Part shown: piece after piece, positions 1 through 7,381 of the stretch
Position numbering within the stretch: position 1 is the first letter of the stretch
Layout of the letters: every line of letters starts with the position of its first letter
Assembly (NCBI GenBank): GCA_002482965.1
Contig: DLGZ01000048.1
Location: forward strand, 104,716-168,715
DNA from: Verrucomicrobiaceae bacterium UBA7681
GTDB lineage: Bacteria; Verrucomicrobiota; Verrucomicrobiia; Verrucomicrobiales; Verrucomicrobiaceae
Length of the DNA: 64,000 nucleotides
Reading direction: 5' to 3'
The notes under the pieces: generated by a model
Databases searched by the model: none
Told to the model about the DNA's origin: nothing
The model's input: only the letters and a program-made list of their open reading frames with translations
Position numbers and translations under genes: made by a program

Positions 1-1788
1 GATCCAAAGAAAAACGAGTGGTTTAATGTCTATGGCAATGAGGACCGCAAACCCGGCGAATGGGGCCACTGGACCGGCCGTGGCATGGTGTGGAATCAGA
101 TGTGCGCCACCTGCCACAACACCCGCCTGCGCAAAAACTACGACGCCAAGACCGATGGCTACCGCACCACCATGGCCGAGATGTCCGTGAGCTGCGAATC
201 CTGCCACGGCCCCATGAAGCCGCACAACACCTGGCAGCACGCCCATCCCGGCACCAAAGGCGATCCCACCCTCGCAAAATTCACCCGCGACCAGCACATC
301 GAAAACTGCGCCGGATGCCACGCCCTGCGCGGCGAAGTCACCGGCGATTTCGTCCCCGGCGAATCCTTCTGGGATCACTACCACCTCACCATCACCGACC
401 AGAGCGACACCTTTTATCCCGACGGCCAGATTCGCGGTGAAGACTACGAGTTCAGCAGCTTCCTCAGCAGCCGCATGCACAACGCCGGCGTGCGCTGCAT
501 GGACTGCCATGACATGCACAGCATGAAGACCGTCCTGCCCGGCAACCAGCTCTGCATGCGCTGCCACACCCCCGGCGGCTTCCCCAATGCACCACCCATC
601 ATGCCGGAGGCCCACAGCTTTCACCAGACCGCCAGCACCGGCAATCAATGCGTGAACTGCCACATGCCCCAGACCGTTTACATGCAGCGCCACCCGCGCC
701 ACGACCACGGCTTCACCATTCCCGATCCGCTGCTCACCAAGCAGTTCAACGTGCCCAACGCCTGCAACAAATGCCACACCGACAAAACCACCGACTGGGC
801 ACTCGAAGCCACCCAGAAATGGTGGGGCCCCAAAATGGACCGCAGAACGCGCACCCGCGCCACGCTGATCGCCCAAGCACGCCAGGGCGATGATGAGGCC
901 CGCTTCGGCCTCGTCGATCTCCTCGGCAGCGATGAAATCCCCCACTGGAAAGCCAGCGCCACCCTGCTCCTTGACCGCTGGATTGACCAGCCCGCAGTGC
1001 AAACCGCTGTCACAGCCCAGTTGCAGCACCCCCATCCGCTCGTGCGTGAAAGCGCCATCCGCACCCTAGAACCCATGCTCCAAAGCAGCACCATTCGGTC
1101 TGCCATCGAGCCCCTGCTCAACGACCCCGTGCGCGGCGTGCGTGTCTCCGCCGCCTGGGCCCTCCGCGAAAGCCTCCATCTGGACTCCGCTGCCGGCCAG
1201 GACCTGCAGCACATGCTCCACTGGAACGCCGACCAGCCCAGCGGCCAGATGCAGCTCGCCCAGTTCGAGTTCGCCCGTCGCAGCATCACCGCCGCCATTC
1301 AGCACATGGAAACCGCCATTCGCTGGGACCCCAACTCACCGCCCTTCCATCACGATCTCGCGATGATGTACAGCACCACCGGTCAAACCCAGCTCGCCAT
1401 CGCCAAACTCCGCGACACCATCAAGCTCGCCCCCAATCACGCCGACTATCACTACGAACTCGGCCTCGCCCTCAGCGAAACCGGCGACATGCCAGCCGTG
1501 ATTCAATCGCTCCAAGAAGCCACCCGCCTTGATCCCGGTTTGTCACGCGCCTGGTACAATCTCGGACTCGCCAAAAACGGTCAAGGAGACATCCCCGGCG
1601 CACTCGATGCCCTGCAACGCGGCGAACTCGCCAATCCCCGCGACCCCGGCATCCCCTACGCCCGCGCCACCATTCTCGCCCAGCAAAACCGCACACCCGA
1701 AGCCATCGCCGCACTGGATCGCGCTTTAAAAATCAACCCCGGCTACGGCGAAGCCTTGCAACTCCGCGCCGCTTTGACGAGACGCTGA
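1..1788 (+). CDS. Multihaem cytochrome c with HEAT-like and TPR repeats (5' truncated)
   Basis: The reading frame is open from base 1, so the N-terminus and signal peptide lie outside the window; 595 residues are visible. Seven CXXCH haem-binding motifs are present (CATCH, CESCH, CAGCH, CMDCH, CMRCH, CVNCH, CNKCH), all within about the first 265 visible residues. Next comes a helical HEAT-like stretch (about residues 280-390), then about five tetratricopeptide units to the C-terminus. Multihaem cytochromes act in periplasmic electron transfer, and the TPR tail suggests protein-protein docking. The fused arrangement is known in Verrucomicrobiota and Planctomycetota proteins, but the substrate is not defined. 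An eighth haem could lie upstream. The stop is 10 bp from that of the convergent DUF151 gene. Family call is firm; role is inference. Confidence 0.9.
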   Translation, partial: DPKKNEWFNVYGNEDRKPGEWGHWTGRGMVWNQMCATCHNTRLRKNYDAKTDGYRTTMAEMSVSCESCHGPMKPHNTWQHAHPGTKGDPTLAKFTRDQHIENCAGCHALRGEVTGDFVPGESFWDHYHLTITDQSDTFYPDGQIRGEDYEFSSFLSSRMHNAGVRCMDCHDMHSMKTVLPGNQLCMRCHTPGGFPNAPPIMPEAHSFHQTASTGNQCVNCHMPQTVYMQRHPRHDHGFTIPDPLLTKQFNVPNACNKCHTDKTTDWALEATQKWWGPKMDRRTRTRATLIAQARQGDDEARFGLVDLLGSDEIPHWKASATLLLDRWIDQPAVQTAVTAQLQHPHPLVRESAIRTLEPMLQSSTIRSAIEPLLNDPVRGVRVSAAWALRESLHLDSAAGQDLQHMLHWNADQPSGQMQLAQFEFARRSITAAIQHMETAIRWDPNSPPFHHDLAMMYSTTGQTQLAIAKLRDTIKLAPNHADYHYELGLALSETGDMPAVIQSLQEATRLDPGLSRAWYNLGLAKNGQGDIPGALDALQRGELANPRDPGIPYARATILAQQNRTPEAIAALDRALKINPGYGEALQLRAALTRR

Positions 1789-1798
1789 GCGCTCCCCC

Positions 1799-2461
1799 TC
1801 ACCCATCCGCCTTCTTCCACTCCTCCCCTTCCTCGTCGTCGTCATCGCCGCCGAAGCCGTCGTCATATTCCTCATCCCCCTTGCCCGGTTCCAGGCCGGC
1901 AATCGTGTTGATGTCTTCATCGCTGAACTCCTCGATGTCGTCGTCATCATCTTCTTCGTCGTCGTCCTCCTCCGCGGCAGCTTCTTCAGCCGCCTGCTGC
2001 ACCTCCAGCCCCTTCTTTTCGATCTGCGCGAGGGTGCCGCTCACATCTTCCACCGTATCCCATACGGTCTTGGCCACAAAAATCGGCGCGCTTTGCTGCA
2101 CCGCCATGGCAATGCTGTCACTCGGGCGCGCATCCAGTTCGATCACCTTGCGCGTCGTCTGCAGTTCGTTCTCTGCGGAGATGATGAGGCGTGCATGGAA
2201 CACACTGCCGTTGATGTTGTTGATGACCACGCGCTCCACCCGGGCACCAAACGCCAGCAGCAGATGCCCCACCAGATCATGCGTCAGCGGCCGCTCCTTG
2301 GACACACCCCGCATGAACATGGAGATCGCCGTGCCCACAGACTCGTCGATGTAGATCACGAAGACCTTGGTTTCATTGCCCAGGAAAACGGCAAAGCTGC
2401 CCTCCAGCGGCAGCACCGCACGCACCTGCACTTCGATGACGTCATTGTTCATTAAGCTCAA
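1799..2461 (-). CDS. Bifunctional nuclease family (DUF151) protein with acidic tail
   Basis: A 220-residue protein. Residues about 8-140 form the DUF151/bifunctional-nuclease domain, recognised by the run LDARPSDSIAMAV followed by P-I-F-V-A, which is highly conserved in this family. Plant and Thermotoga members have reported RNase/DNase activity, but most bacterial ones are uncharacterised. After a short helical linker (residues about 145-165) the last 55 residues are dominated by Asp and Glu. The acidic tail is not part of the core family and may mimic nucleic acid or mediate interactions. An alternative ATG lies three codons downstream. No signal peptide, so cytoplasmic. Confidence 0.85.
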   Translation of the reverse strand: MSLMNNDVIEVQVRAVLPLEGSFAVFLGNETKVFVIYIDESVGTAISMFMRGVSKERPLTHDLVGHLLLAFGARVERVVINNINGSVFHARLIISAENELQTTRKVIELDARPSDSIAMAVQQSAPIFVAKTVWDTVEDVSGTLAQIEKKGLEVQQAAEEAAAEEDDDEEDDDDDIEEFSDEDINTIAGLEPGKGDEEYDDGFGGDDDDEEGEEWKKADG

Positions 2462-2513
2462 TTAAAAACCGCACGCAGCCCAATGGCAACACGCACAGTG
2501 GATATTTCTGCGG

Positions 2514-3074
2514 CTAATCCGGAGTTCCAGCGATCTCCACCACCCCGCCCCCAAGTCCCATCGCCAGATAGCGCCGCGACACCTCCACATACTTCAGCGC
2601 CAGCTTCGCATTCCCCCGCTGCTCCTCCGCCGACAGCACACGCACCACCCGTGCTGGCGAACCGACAACCAGCGAGCCCTCCGGAATCACCGTGTTTTTT
2701 GTCACCAAAGCTCCCGCCGCAATGATGCTGCGCGCACCTATTTGAGCACCATCCAAAATGATCGCCCCCATCCCCACCAGCACCTCATCCCCCACCGTGC
2801 AGGCATGCACCACGGCCCGGTGCCCCACAGTCACGCGCTCGCCCAGCACACAGGCGCAGTCATCGCTCACATGCAGCACGCAGCCGTCCTGCACGTTGCT
2901 TTGAGCCCCAACCACGATGCGGTTAATGTCTCCCCGTAGGACCGAGCCATACCACACACTGGACTGCTCCCGCAGTTCCACCGCGCCCAGCACAATGGCT
3001 CCAGGCGCTATAAATACACTGCCAGCCACAGAAGGCTGCGACTCAGGAAGCAAGAATTTCTTTAGAGTTTCCAT
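2514..3074 (-). CDS. Gamma carbonic anhydrase family protein (left-handed beta helix)
   Basis: Contains the hexapeptide-repeat beta-helix of the gamma-carbonic anhydrase/YrdA/PaaY family. The metal-ligand histidines typical of the family are present: one in CVLHV and two in VGHRAVVH, followed by the usual VGMGAIILDGA turn. About 186 residues from the ATG at 3074, the usual length; a longer reading from 3122 would add a non-conserved extension. The protein is probably a trimeric, cytoplasmic metal-dependent enzyme. Many members have weak or no carbonic anhydrase activity, so the reaction is inferred from family. It is divergent from the HU gene across about 120 bp that should hold both promoters. 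Confidence 0.88.
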   Translation of the reverse strand: METLKKFLLPESQPSVAGSVFIAPGAIVLGAVELREQSSVWYGSVLRGDINRIVVGAQSNVQDGCVLHVSDDCACVLGERVTVGHRAVVHACTVGDEVLVGMGAIILDGAQIGARSIIAAGALVTKNTVIPEGSLVVGSPARVVRVLSAEEQRGNAKLALKYVEVSRRYLAMGLGGGVVEIAGTPD

Positions 3075-3192
3075 CGCGGGAAGAAAGATTTTATATTTGT
3101 GGAACGAAACGGAAAGCGCCATAAAAAGCGCCGCGCCACATCACTCTGGAACGGACTCGCCTGCAATCCAACAACGAATCACACACACGCCC

Positions 3193-3468
3193 ATGAACAA
3201 AGCTCAACTCATCGACGCCGTGCAGGAAATTCTAGGTGGAGACACCTCCAAGCGTGCTGCTTCTGAAGCGCTCGATGCCGTCCTCCAGGCCATCACCAAA
3301 GGCGTGAAAAACGAACCCGTGCAGCTCATCGGCTTCGGCACCTTCAAGCCGGTGGACCGCAACGCACGCATGGGCCGCAATCCCAAGACCAAGGAGCCTG
3401 TGGAGATCAAAGCCTCCAAGACCGTACGCTTCGTCCCCTCCGCCGCCCTCAAAGACTCGCTTAAATAA
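3193..3468 (+). CDS. hup: HU/IHF family DNA-binding protein
   Basis: A 91-residue nucleoid protein with the full HU fold. It starts MNKAQLIDAV, has the GFGTF turn before the beta arm, and carries RNARMGRNPKT in the DNA-intercalating arm with the conserved GRNP signature. It binds and bends DNA non-specifically as a dimer. The chosen ATG at 3193 gives the canonical N-terminus; the frame is open further upstream but that extension has no homology pattern. A strong Rho-independent terminator follows the stop within about 25 bp, so this is probably a monocistronic, highly expressed gene. HU versus IHF subunit cannot be decided from sequence alone. Confidence 0.95.
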   Translation: MNKAQLIDAVQEILGGDTSKRAASEALDAVLQAITKGVKNEPVQLIGFGTFKPVDRNARMGRNPKTKEPVEIKASKTVRFVPSAALKDSLK

Positions 3469-3489
3469 GGCTCGCTCACCTCCTTCCTC

Positions 3490-3521
3490 CCCGCACTTCG
3501 GTCACGGAGCGCGGGTTTTTT
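3490..3521 (+). terminator. Rho-independent terminator of the HU gene
   Basis: CCCGC (3490-3494) pairs with GCGGG (3511-3515). After one A/C mismatch, CTTC pairs with GGAG around a GGTCAC loop, and a run of six T follows at 3516-3521. It lies 22 bp past the HU stop. Confidence 0.88.
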
Positions 3522-3526
3522 ATGCC

Positions 3527-3817
3527 TTAATCTTTCAGCTCCTGCTCCATGCGCTCACTGAGCCATTGCTTGATCATGCTCTGATAGTTCAGGTAGCGGC
3601 GGCGTGCCACCCGCTTGATGCGGCTCAGCATGCGCGGATCAAACCGCAGCGTGATCGTCGTGGACTCACGCACATCAGCACGATGAATGGACGCCTGCAT
3701 CAGGCGTGCGTCGAGTTGATGCGCGGCCCAGTAATTTCCTTCGGCCTCCTCGCCATCAAACGCTGGCACGTCTTTCCAGGCTCGGACAGGCTTCAAATCG
3801 ATAGGTGCGCTTTCCAT
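3527..3817 (-). CDS. CopG/BrnA-type antitoxin
   Basis: About 96 residues from the ATG at 3817; a TTG at 3838 is an alternative start. The middle contains an acidic segment (DGEEAEGNYWAAHQL) similar to the F/Y-W motif at the N-terminus of CopG-like antitoxins. The C-terminal half is a ribbon-helix-helix: a beta strand STTITLRFD, then helices ending YQSMIKQWLSERMEQEL, a hallmark of BrnA/CopG antitoxins. It should neutralise the product of the gene immediately upstream (3835-4113) and autorepress the operon. The toxin stop and antitoxin start lie about 17 bp apart, as in known BrnTA operons, where toxin precedes antitoxin. Confidence 0.82.
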   Translation of the reverse strand: MESAPIDLKPVRAWKDVPAFDGEEAEGNYWAAHQLDARLMQASIHRADVRESTTITLRFDPRMLSRIKRVARRRYLNYQSMIKQWLSERMEQELKD

Positions 3818-3834
3818 GATGATGATAGGTGAAA

Positions 3835-4113
3835 TCAAAGCTCCTCCGCCTTCTTGCGTTCAAAAAAATCATGCTCTCCCGGAGTCATCAACCGCGCGAA
3901 AATGACGCGGTAGCGTTTGCCGTCCGTCCAGAACACACTGAACACCGACTTGCCCTGCAGTGACTTGCCCAGGTTGTAATAACGCGCCTCGGCGCTCCCC
4001 TGCTGCCCGTCCGGCAGCAGTTTGATCGAGAACGGATCCTCAAACGACTCCTCAATATCCTTGGGCGGAAGTATTGAGAGGTCAAAAGCGGCGCCGATCC
4101 AGTCAAAGTCCAT
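3835..4113 (-). CDS. BrnT-like ribonuclease toxin
   Basis: A 92-residue protein with the BrnT layout: N-terminal DFDWIGAAFDL, the segment ESFEDPFSIKLLPD, a RYYNLGKS strand, a F-x-V-F-W-T strand, and the C-terminal RVIFARLMTPGEHDFFE block matching the R-I-I-x-A-R...E region of BrnT (PF04365). BrnT toxins are RelE-fold ribonucleases inhibited by BrnA. The usual K-H-G-V motif near the N-terminus is replaced (SILPPKDI), so the catalytic set is altered and activity is not certain. It is the first gene of a two-gene operon with the antitoxin downstream. Confidence 0.75.
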   Translation of the reverse strand: MDFDWIGAAFDLSILPPKDIEESFEDPFSIKLLPDGQQGSAEARYYNLGKSLQGKSVFSVFWTDGKRYRVIFARLMTPGEHDFFERKKAEEL

Positions 4114-4131
4114 GAGGTTGTATTTACGAGA

Positions 4132-4509
4132 TTATTTGCGGTATTCGATCAGTTCTATCTCATAACCCTCAGGGGCGTCAATGAAAGCAAATACACCGCT
4201 CGAACTAGGAGTGGGTCCGTCCGAGAGAGGATATCCCAGAGCCGCAGCATGTTTCGCAAACTCTTCAATGCTCTCCACCTCAAACGCCAGATGCGTCAGA
4301 TCACTGCAAAACGTCACCTCCCCGCTGGCAGGAAAGCTGCAGATCTCGATGAGTTCATCGCTGTTCGGCGTCTGCAGGAAGACCAGTTCCGATCCGCGTG
4401 GTGACTTGTGACGGCGCACTTCCTTCAGACCGAGCACCTGCGTATAAAAGTTGATCGTCTTTTCGAGATCGTTCACCCGGTAGCGGGTGTGGAGGAGTTT
4501 TTTGACCAT
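4132..4509 (-). CDS. VOC/glyoxalase family protein (lactoylglutathione lyase-like)
   Basis: About 125 residues from the ATG at 4509 (MVKKLLHTRYRVNDLEKT). The pattern is that of glyoxalase I: H in the first strand, INFYTQVLGLK, an E in the ELIEICSF strand, H in DLTHLAFEV, and E in GYEIELIEYRK. These give the four metal ligands of the VOC fold. Known members convert the hemithioacetal of methylglyoxal and glutathione to lactoylglutathione, but VOC proteins vary widely in substrate. It starts about 100 bp from the divergent SDR gene. The longer frame from 4590 has no recognisable N-terminal homology. Confidence 0.85.
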   Translation of the reverse strand: MVKKLLHTRYRVNDLEKTINFYTQVLGLKEVRRHKSPRGSELVFLQTPNSDELIEICSFPASGEVTFCSDLTHLAFEVESIEEFAKHAAALGYPLSDGPTPSSSGVFAFIDAPEGYEIELIEYRK

Positions 4510-4607
4510 GATGCACTGTTTATGCCACAGCCTGCCGGGCGTGGCAAATGATCCTCCTTGAGGAGGAAAGCTTGATGTGTCGGACAGCATCTCGTAAAAA
4601 CTCCCAC

Positions 4608-5366
4608 ATGATTTCCATCGACCTCACAGGCAAAGTCGCCCTCATCACCGGCGCATCTCAGGGCATCGGCACCCAAGTCGCCCGCACCTTTCACCGCGCC
4701 GGCGCCTCCGTCGTCCTCAATCACCTCGGCACCCCCGGCACGATGGTGGATGCCCAAGCACTCGCCGACGAACTCAACCTCCTCCGCACCGACAGCGCCA
4801 GCATCATCGCTGCCGACGTCGCCAAGCCCGAACAAGTCCAAGCCATGATGGGAGACATCCAGGCACGTCATGGCGGCCTCGATTATCTCATCAACAATGC
4901 CGCCATCATCAAAGACCGCACCATCGCCAAGATGGGCCTCGATGAATGGGACGCCGTCATCGATGTGAACCTCTCCGGCGTGTTCTACTGCTGCAAGTAC
5001 GCCCTCGAAATCATGCGTGATCACGGTGCCATCGTCAGCTTCGGCAGCATCGCCGCCATCCAGGGCTTCTTCGGCCAGGCCAACTACGCCGCCGCCAAAT
5101 CCGGCGTGCAGGCCATGATGCGCGTCCTCAGCCGCGAAGCCGCCCGCAAGCAGATCCGCGCCAACGCCATCGCCCCCGGCGTCATCGACACCGCCATGGC
5201 CGCCACCATCCCCGAAAACGTCCGCGCCGAGATGATCAAAAACGTCCCCCTCGCCCGCTTCGGCACCACCGAAGAAGTCGCCAATGTCGTCCTCTTCCTC
5301 TGCTCCCCCCTCGCCAGCTACGTCACCGGCCAGACCATCGAAATCAACGGCGGCTGGAGAGGTTGA
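4608..5366 (+). CDS. SDR-family 3-oxoacyl-ACP reductase-like oxidoreductase
   Basis: A 252-residue short-chain dehydrogenase/reductase. Seen in order: the TGxxxGIG cofactor motif (TGASQGIG), NNAA, the catalytic Ser in SFGSIAA, YAAAK with the catalytic Tyr and Lys, and the C-terminal YVTGQTIEINGGW typical of FabG. It should reduce a 3-oxo group using NAD(P)H. Fatty-acid or polyhydroxyalkanoate metabolism is plausible because a CoA-transferase and thiolase lie 0.5 kb downstream on the same strand. Start chosen at the ATG giving MISIDLTGKVALIT; an upstream ATG at 4548 would add 20 non-conserved residues. Confidence 0.9.
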   Translation: MISIDLTGKVALITGASQGIGTQVARTFHRAGASVVLNHLGTPGTMVDAQALADELNLLRTDSASIIAADVAKPEQVQAMMGDIQARHGGLDYLINNAAIIKDRTIAKMGLDEWDAVIDVNLSGVFYCCKYALEIMRDHGAIVSFGSIAAIQGFFGQANYAAAKSGVQAMMRVLSREAARKQIRANAIAPGVIDTAMAATIPENVRAEMIKNVPLARFGTTEEVANVVLFLCSPLASYVTGQTIEINGGWRG

Positions 5367-5421
5367 GCAAATATAGCAGAGACATTGAAGCCGAACGAAC
5401 ATCTCCAGAAAAGACATTAAA

Positions 5422-5691
5422 ATGCCAGCTACCGACATACCCACAGGCGAAGATTTCAGAAAGGCTTTGGAACGCCAGTTTTCCGAAGCGGCAGCACGAA
5501 GCTCACCTCACGTTGAAGTCAATGCAGGAGAGTTGCATCGATCCTTGGGTGGCTACCCTGGTCCCAATAGTCGCATGCCGGTCTGTTGCAGAGTGATGAG
5601 AGCATTAATGAGTGCAGGAGACGAGCAGATCGCCGCTCCGCCAAAAGGTGATGGCGCAAGTTTAGTGATCAAATATTTCCTGCCGAGGTAA
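5422..5691 (+). CDS. Small conserved protein with GELHR/GGYPG/RMPVCC motifs, function unknown
   Basis: An 89-residue protein. The centre reads VNAGELHRSLGGYPGPNSRMPVCCRVM and the end GDGASLVIKYFLPR (given here in two pieces). From memory, this GELHR-GGYPG-RMP-CC-VM pattern recurs in uncharacterised bacterial proteins, sometimes near HNH nuclease or restriction genes; I cannot verify that here. Two adjacent cysteines and a His could bind metal. No signal peptide or membrane segment. It lies 55 bp after the SDR gene. The strong internal motif structure argues for a real gene rather than a chance frame. Confidence 0.6.
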   Translation: MPATDIPTGEDFRKALERQFSEAAARSSPHVEVNAGELHRSLGGYPGPNSRMPVCCRVMRALMSAGDEQIAAPPKGDGASLVIKYFLPR

Positions 5692-5750
5692 GACACTTGA
5701 GCATTTAAACCATGTATGTCCGATCAATCCAGAACGGCGAAAGCAGCTCT

Positions 5751-5806
5751 CCCTCTCCCCGCCCCTGCCCCACGACAACAACGGATATTCCTCTTCGGGG
5801 AGAGGG
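5751..5806. repeat. Intergenic inverted repeat (11-bp perfect arms)
   Basis: CCCTCTCCCCG at 5751-5761 is exactly reverse-complementary to CGGGGAGAGGG at 5796-5806, separated by 34 bases. A further G-rich tract (CCGGGGTGAGGGG) follows. The composition resembles the C-rich/G-rich intergenic palindromes dispersed in many GC-rich genomes. There is no T-run, so it is not a typical terminator. Confidence 0.6.
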
Positions 5807-5920
5807 CCGGGGTGAGGGGAAAACAGAACCCCTTCGCTAGCACAGATTAGGTCTATCCCCCCGATGTTATGAGCGCCGTTAAGGCTACAAAATCATTTCA
5901 GACGCTCTAAAAAACGTTCC

Positions 5921-7381
5921 ATGCGCGCCCCCGCCCTCATCGCCACTGCTGACGAAGCCATCGCCGCCATCCCCAGCGGCTCCACGGTCGCCGTCAGCGG
6001 CTTCGTCGGCTCCGGCCACCCCGAGATGCTCACGCTCGCTCTCGAGCGCCGCTTCCTGCAAACCGGCACCCCCACCGATCTCACTCTCTACTACTGCGCA
6101 GGTCAGGGAGACAGGGCAGAGCGCGGCTTGAACCACCTCGCCCATCGCGGCTTGCTCAAGCGCATCGTCGGCGGCCATTGGAATCTCGCACCCAAGCTAG
6201 GCGCACTCGCACTCGCCAACGAAGTCGAAGCCTACAATCTGCCTCAGGGAGTCCTGAGCGTGCTCACACGCGAGATCGCCGCAAAACGTCCTGGCCTGTT
6301 CACCCAGGTTGGACTGAACACCTTCATCGACCCCATTCACAGCGGCGGCATGCTGAACGCCCGCACCACCGAACCACTCGTCGAGCGCATCGAGCTCGAT
6401 GGACAGATCTGGCTCCGCTACAAGTCCATGCCCATCCATGTGGCCCTCATTCGCGCCACGCATGCGGATGCACGCGGCAATCTGAGCATGGACCGCGAAG
6501 GCATGATCAGCGAGATTCTCCCGATGGCGCAGGCGGCGAAAAATCACGGCGGCATCGTCATCGCCCAGGTCGAAAGCATCGTCGATCAAATCCCCGATCC
6601 CAAGTCCGTGCGCATTCCCGGCATCCTGGTCGATTATATCGTCCCCTCCGGCGGCGTTCACCATGATCAGACCTTTGGCGAAGTGTTCCTCGAAGACTTC
6701 GTTGTCACCAGCGACGGCACCTTCAGCCTGCCCCCGATGCCGGAATCCGAACGCAAACGCATTGGCGCGCGTGCGCTGCGCGAAGTGCGCAACGGCGACA
6801 TCGTCAATCTCGGCATCGGCCTCCCCGAAGCCGTGGCCATGGTCGCGGCAGAAACCGGTCGCCTCAGTGAATTCACCCTCACCGTCGAAAGCGGCCCCAC
6901 TGGCGGCGTGCCAGCCTCAGGCCTCAGCTTTGGCTGCAGCCACTTTCCAGAAGCCATCATTGACCAGCCTTCTCAATTCGACTTCTACGATGGCGGCGGG
7001 CTCGACATCGGAGTGCTCGGCGCCGTCGAAATCGATGCCGAAGGCAGCGTGAACGTCGCGAGTTTCGCAGGCCGTTTCGCAGGCGTCGGCGGTTTCGTGA
7101 ACATCGCCCAGTGCGCACGCCGTCTCGTCTTCTGCTGCACGTTTCAGGCGAAGGGAAACGCCAAGTTCGTGAACCACATCCATCACGTCTGCTTTCACGG
7201 CCCCTCCGCCATCGCCCGCGGGCAGCAGGTGCTCTATGTCACCGACCGCGCCGTCTTTGAACTCACCCCGCACGGCCTCCGCCTCATCGAAATCGCCGCC
7301 GGGCTCGATCTGCAACGCGACGTCCTCGATCAAATGCAGTTCACTCCTCTGCTCGCCGAAACCATCTCCACCATCCCATGA
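5921..7381 (+). CDS. Fused alpha/beta acyl-CoA:carboxylate CoA-transferase
   Basis: A 486-residue family I CoA-transferase with both subunits in one chain (propionate CoA-transferase/YdiF-like). The N-terminal half has the SGFVGSGHP loop. The C-terminal half has GIGLPEAVA and the catalytic signature E-S-G-P-T-G-G-V with Glu323 as the predicted thioester-forming nucleophile. It moves CoA between acyl-CoA and a free carboxylate. Its last four bases overlap the start of the thiolase (ATGA), so translation is coupled. Together the pair suggests short-chain 3-keto acid or acyl-CoA use. The exact acyl substrate cannot be read from sequence. Confidence 0.9.
   Translation: MRAPALIATADEAIAAIPSGSTVAVSGFVGSGHPEMLTLALERRFLQTGTPTDLTLYYCAGQGDRAERGLNHLAHRGLLKRIVGGHWNLAPKLGALALANEVEAYNLPQGVLSVLTREIAAKRPGLFTQVGLNTFIDPIHSGGMLNARTTEPLVERIELDGQIWLRYKSMPIHVALIRATHADARGNLSMDREGMISEILPMAQAAKNHGGIVIAQVESIVDQIPDPKSVRIPGILVDYIVPSGGVHHDQTFGEVFLEDFVVTSDGTFSLPPMPESERKRIGARALREVRNGDIVNLGIGLPEAVAMVAAETGRLSEFTLTVESGPTGGVPASGLSFGCSHFPEAIIDQPSQFDFYDGGGLDIGVLGAVEIDAEGSVNVASFAGRFAGVGGFVNIAQCARRLVFCCTFQAKGNAKFVNHIHHVCFHGPSAIARGQQVLYVTDRAVFELTPHGLRLIEIAAGLDLQRDVLDQMQFTPLLAETISTIP

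Noticed and set aside
4473..5444. A 323-codon minus-strand frame across the SDR gene.
   Set aside because: Low-complexity Gly/Asp/Glu/Val translation antisense to a clear SDR gene.
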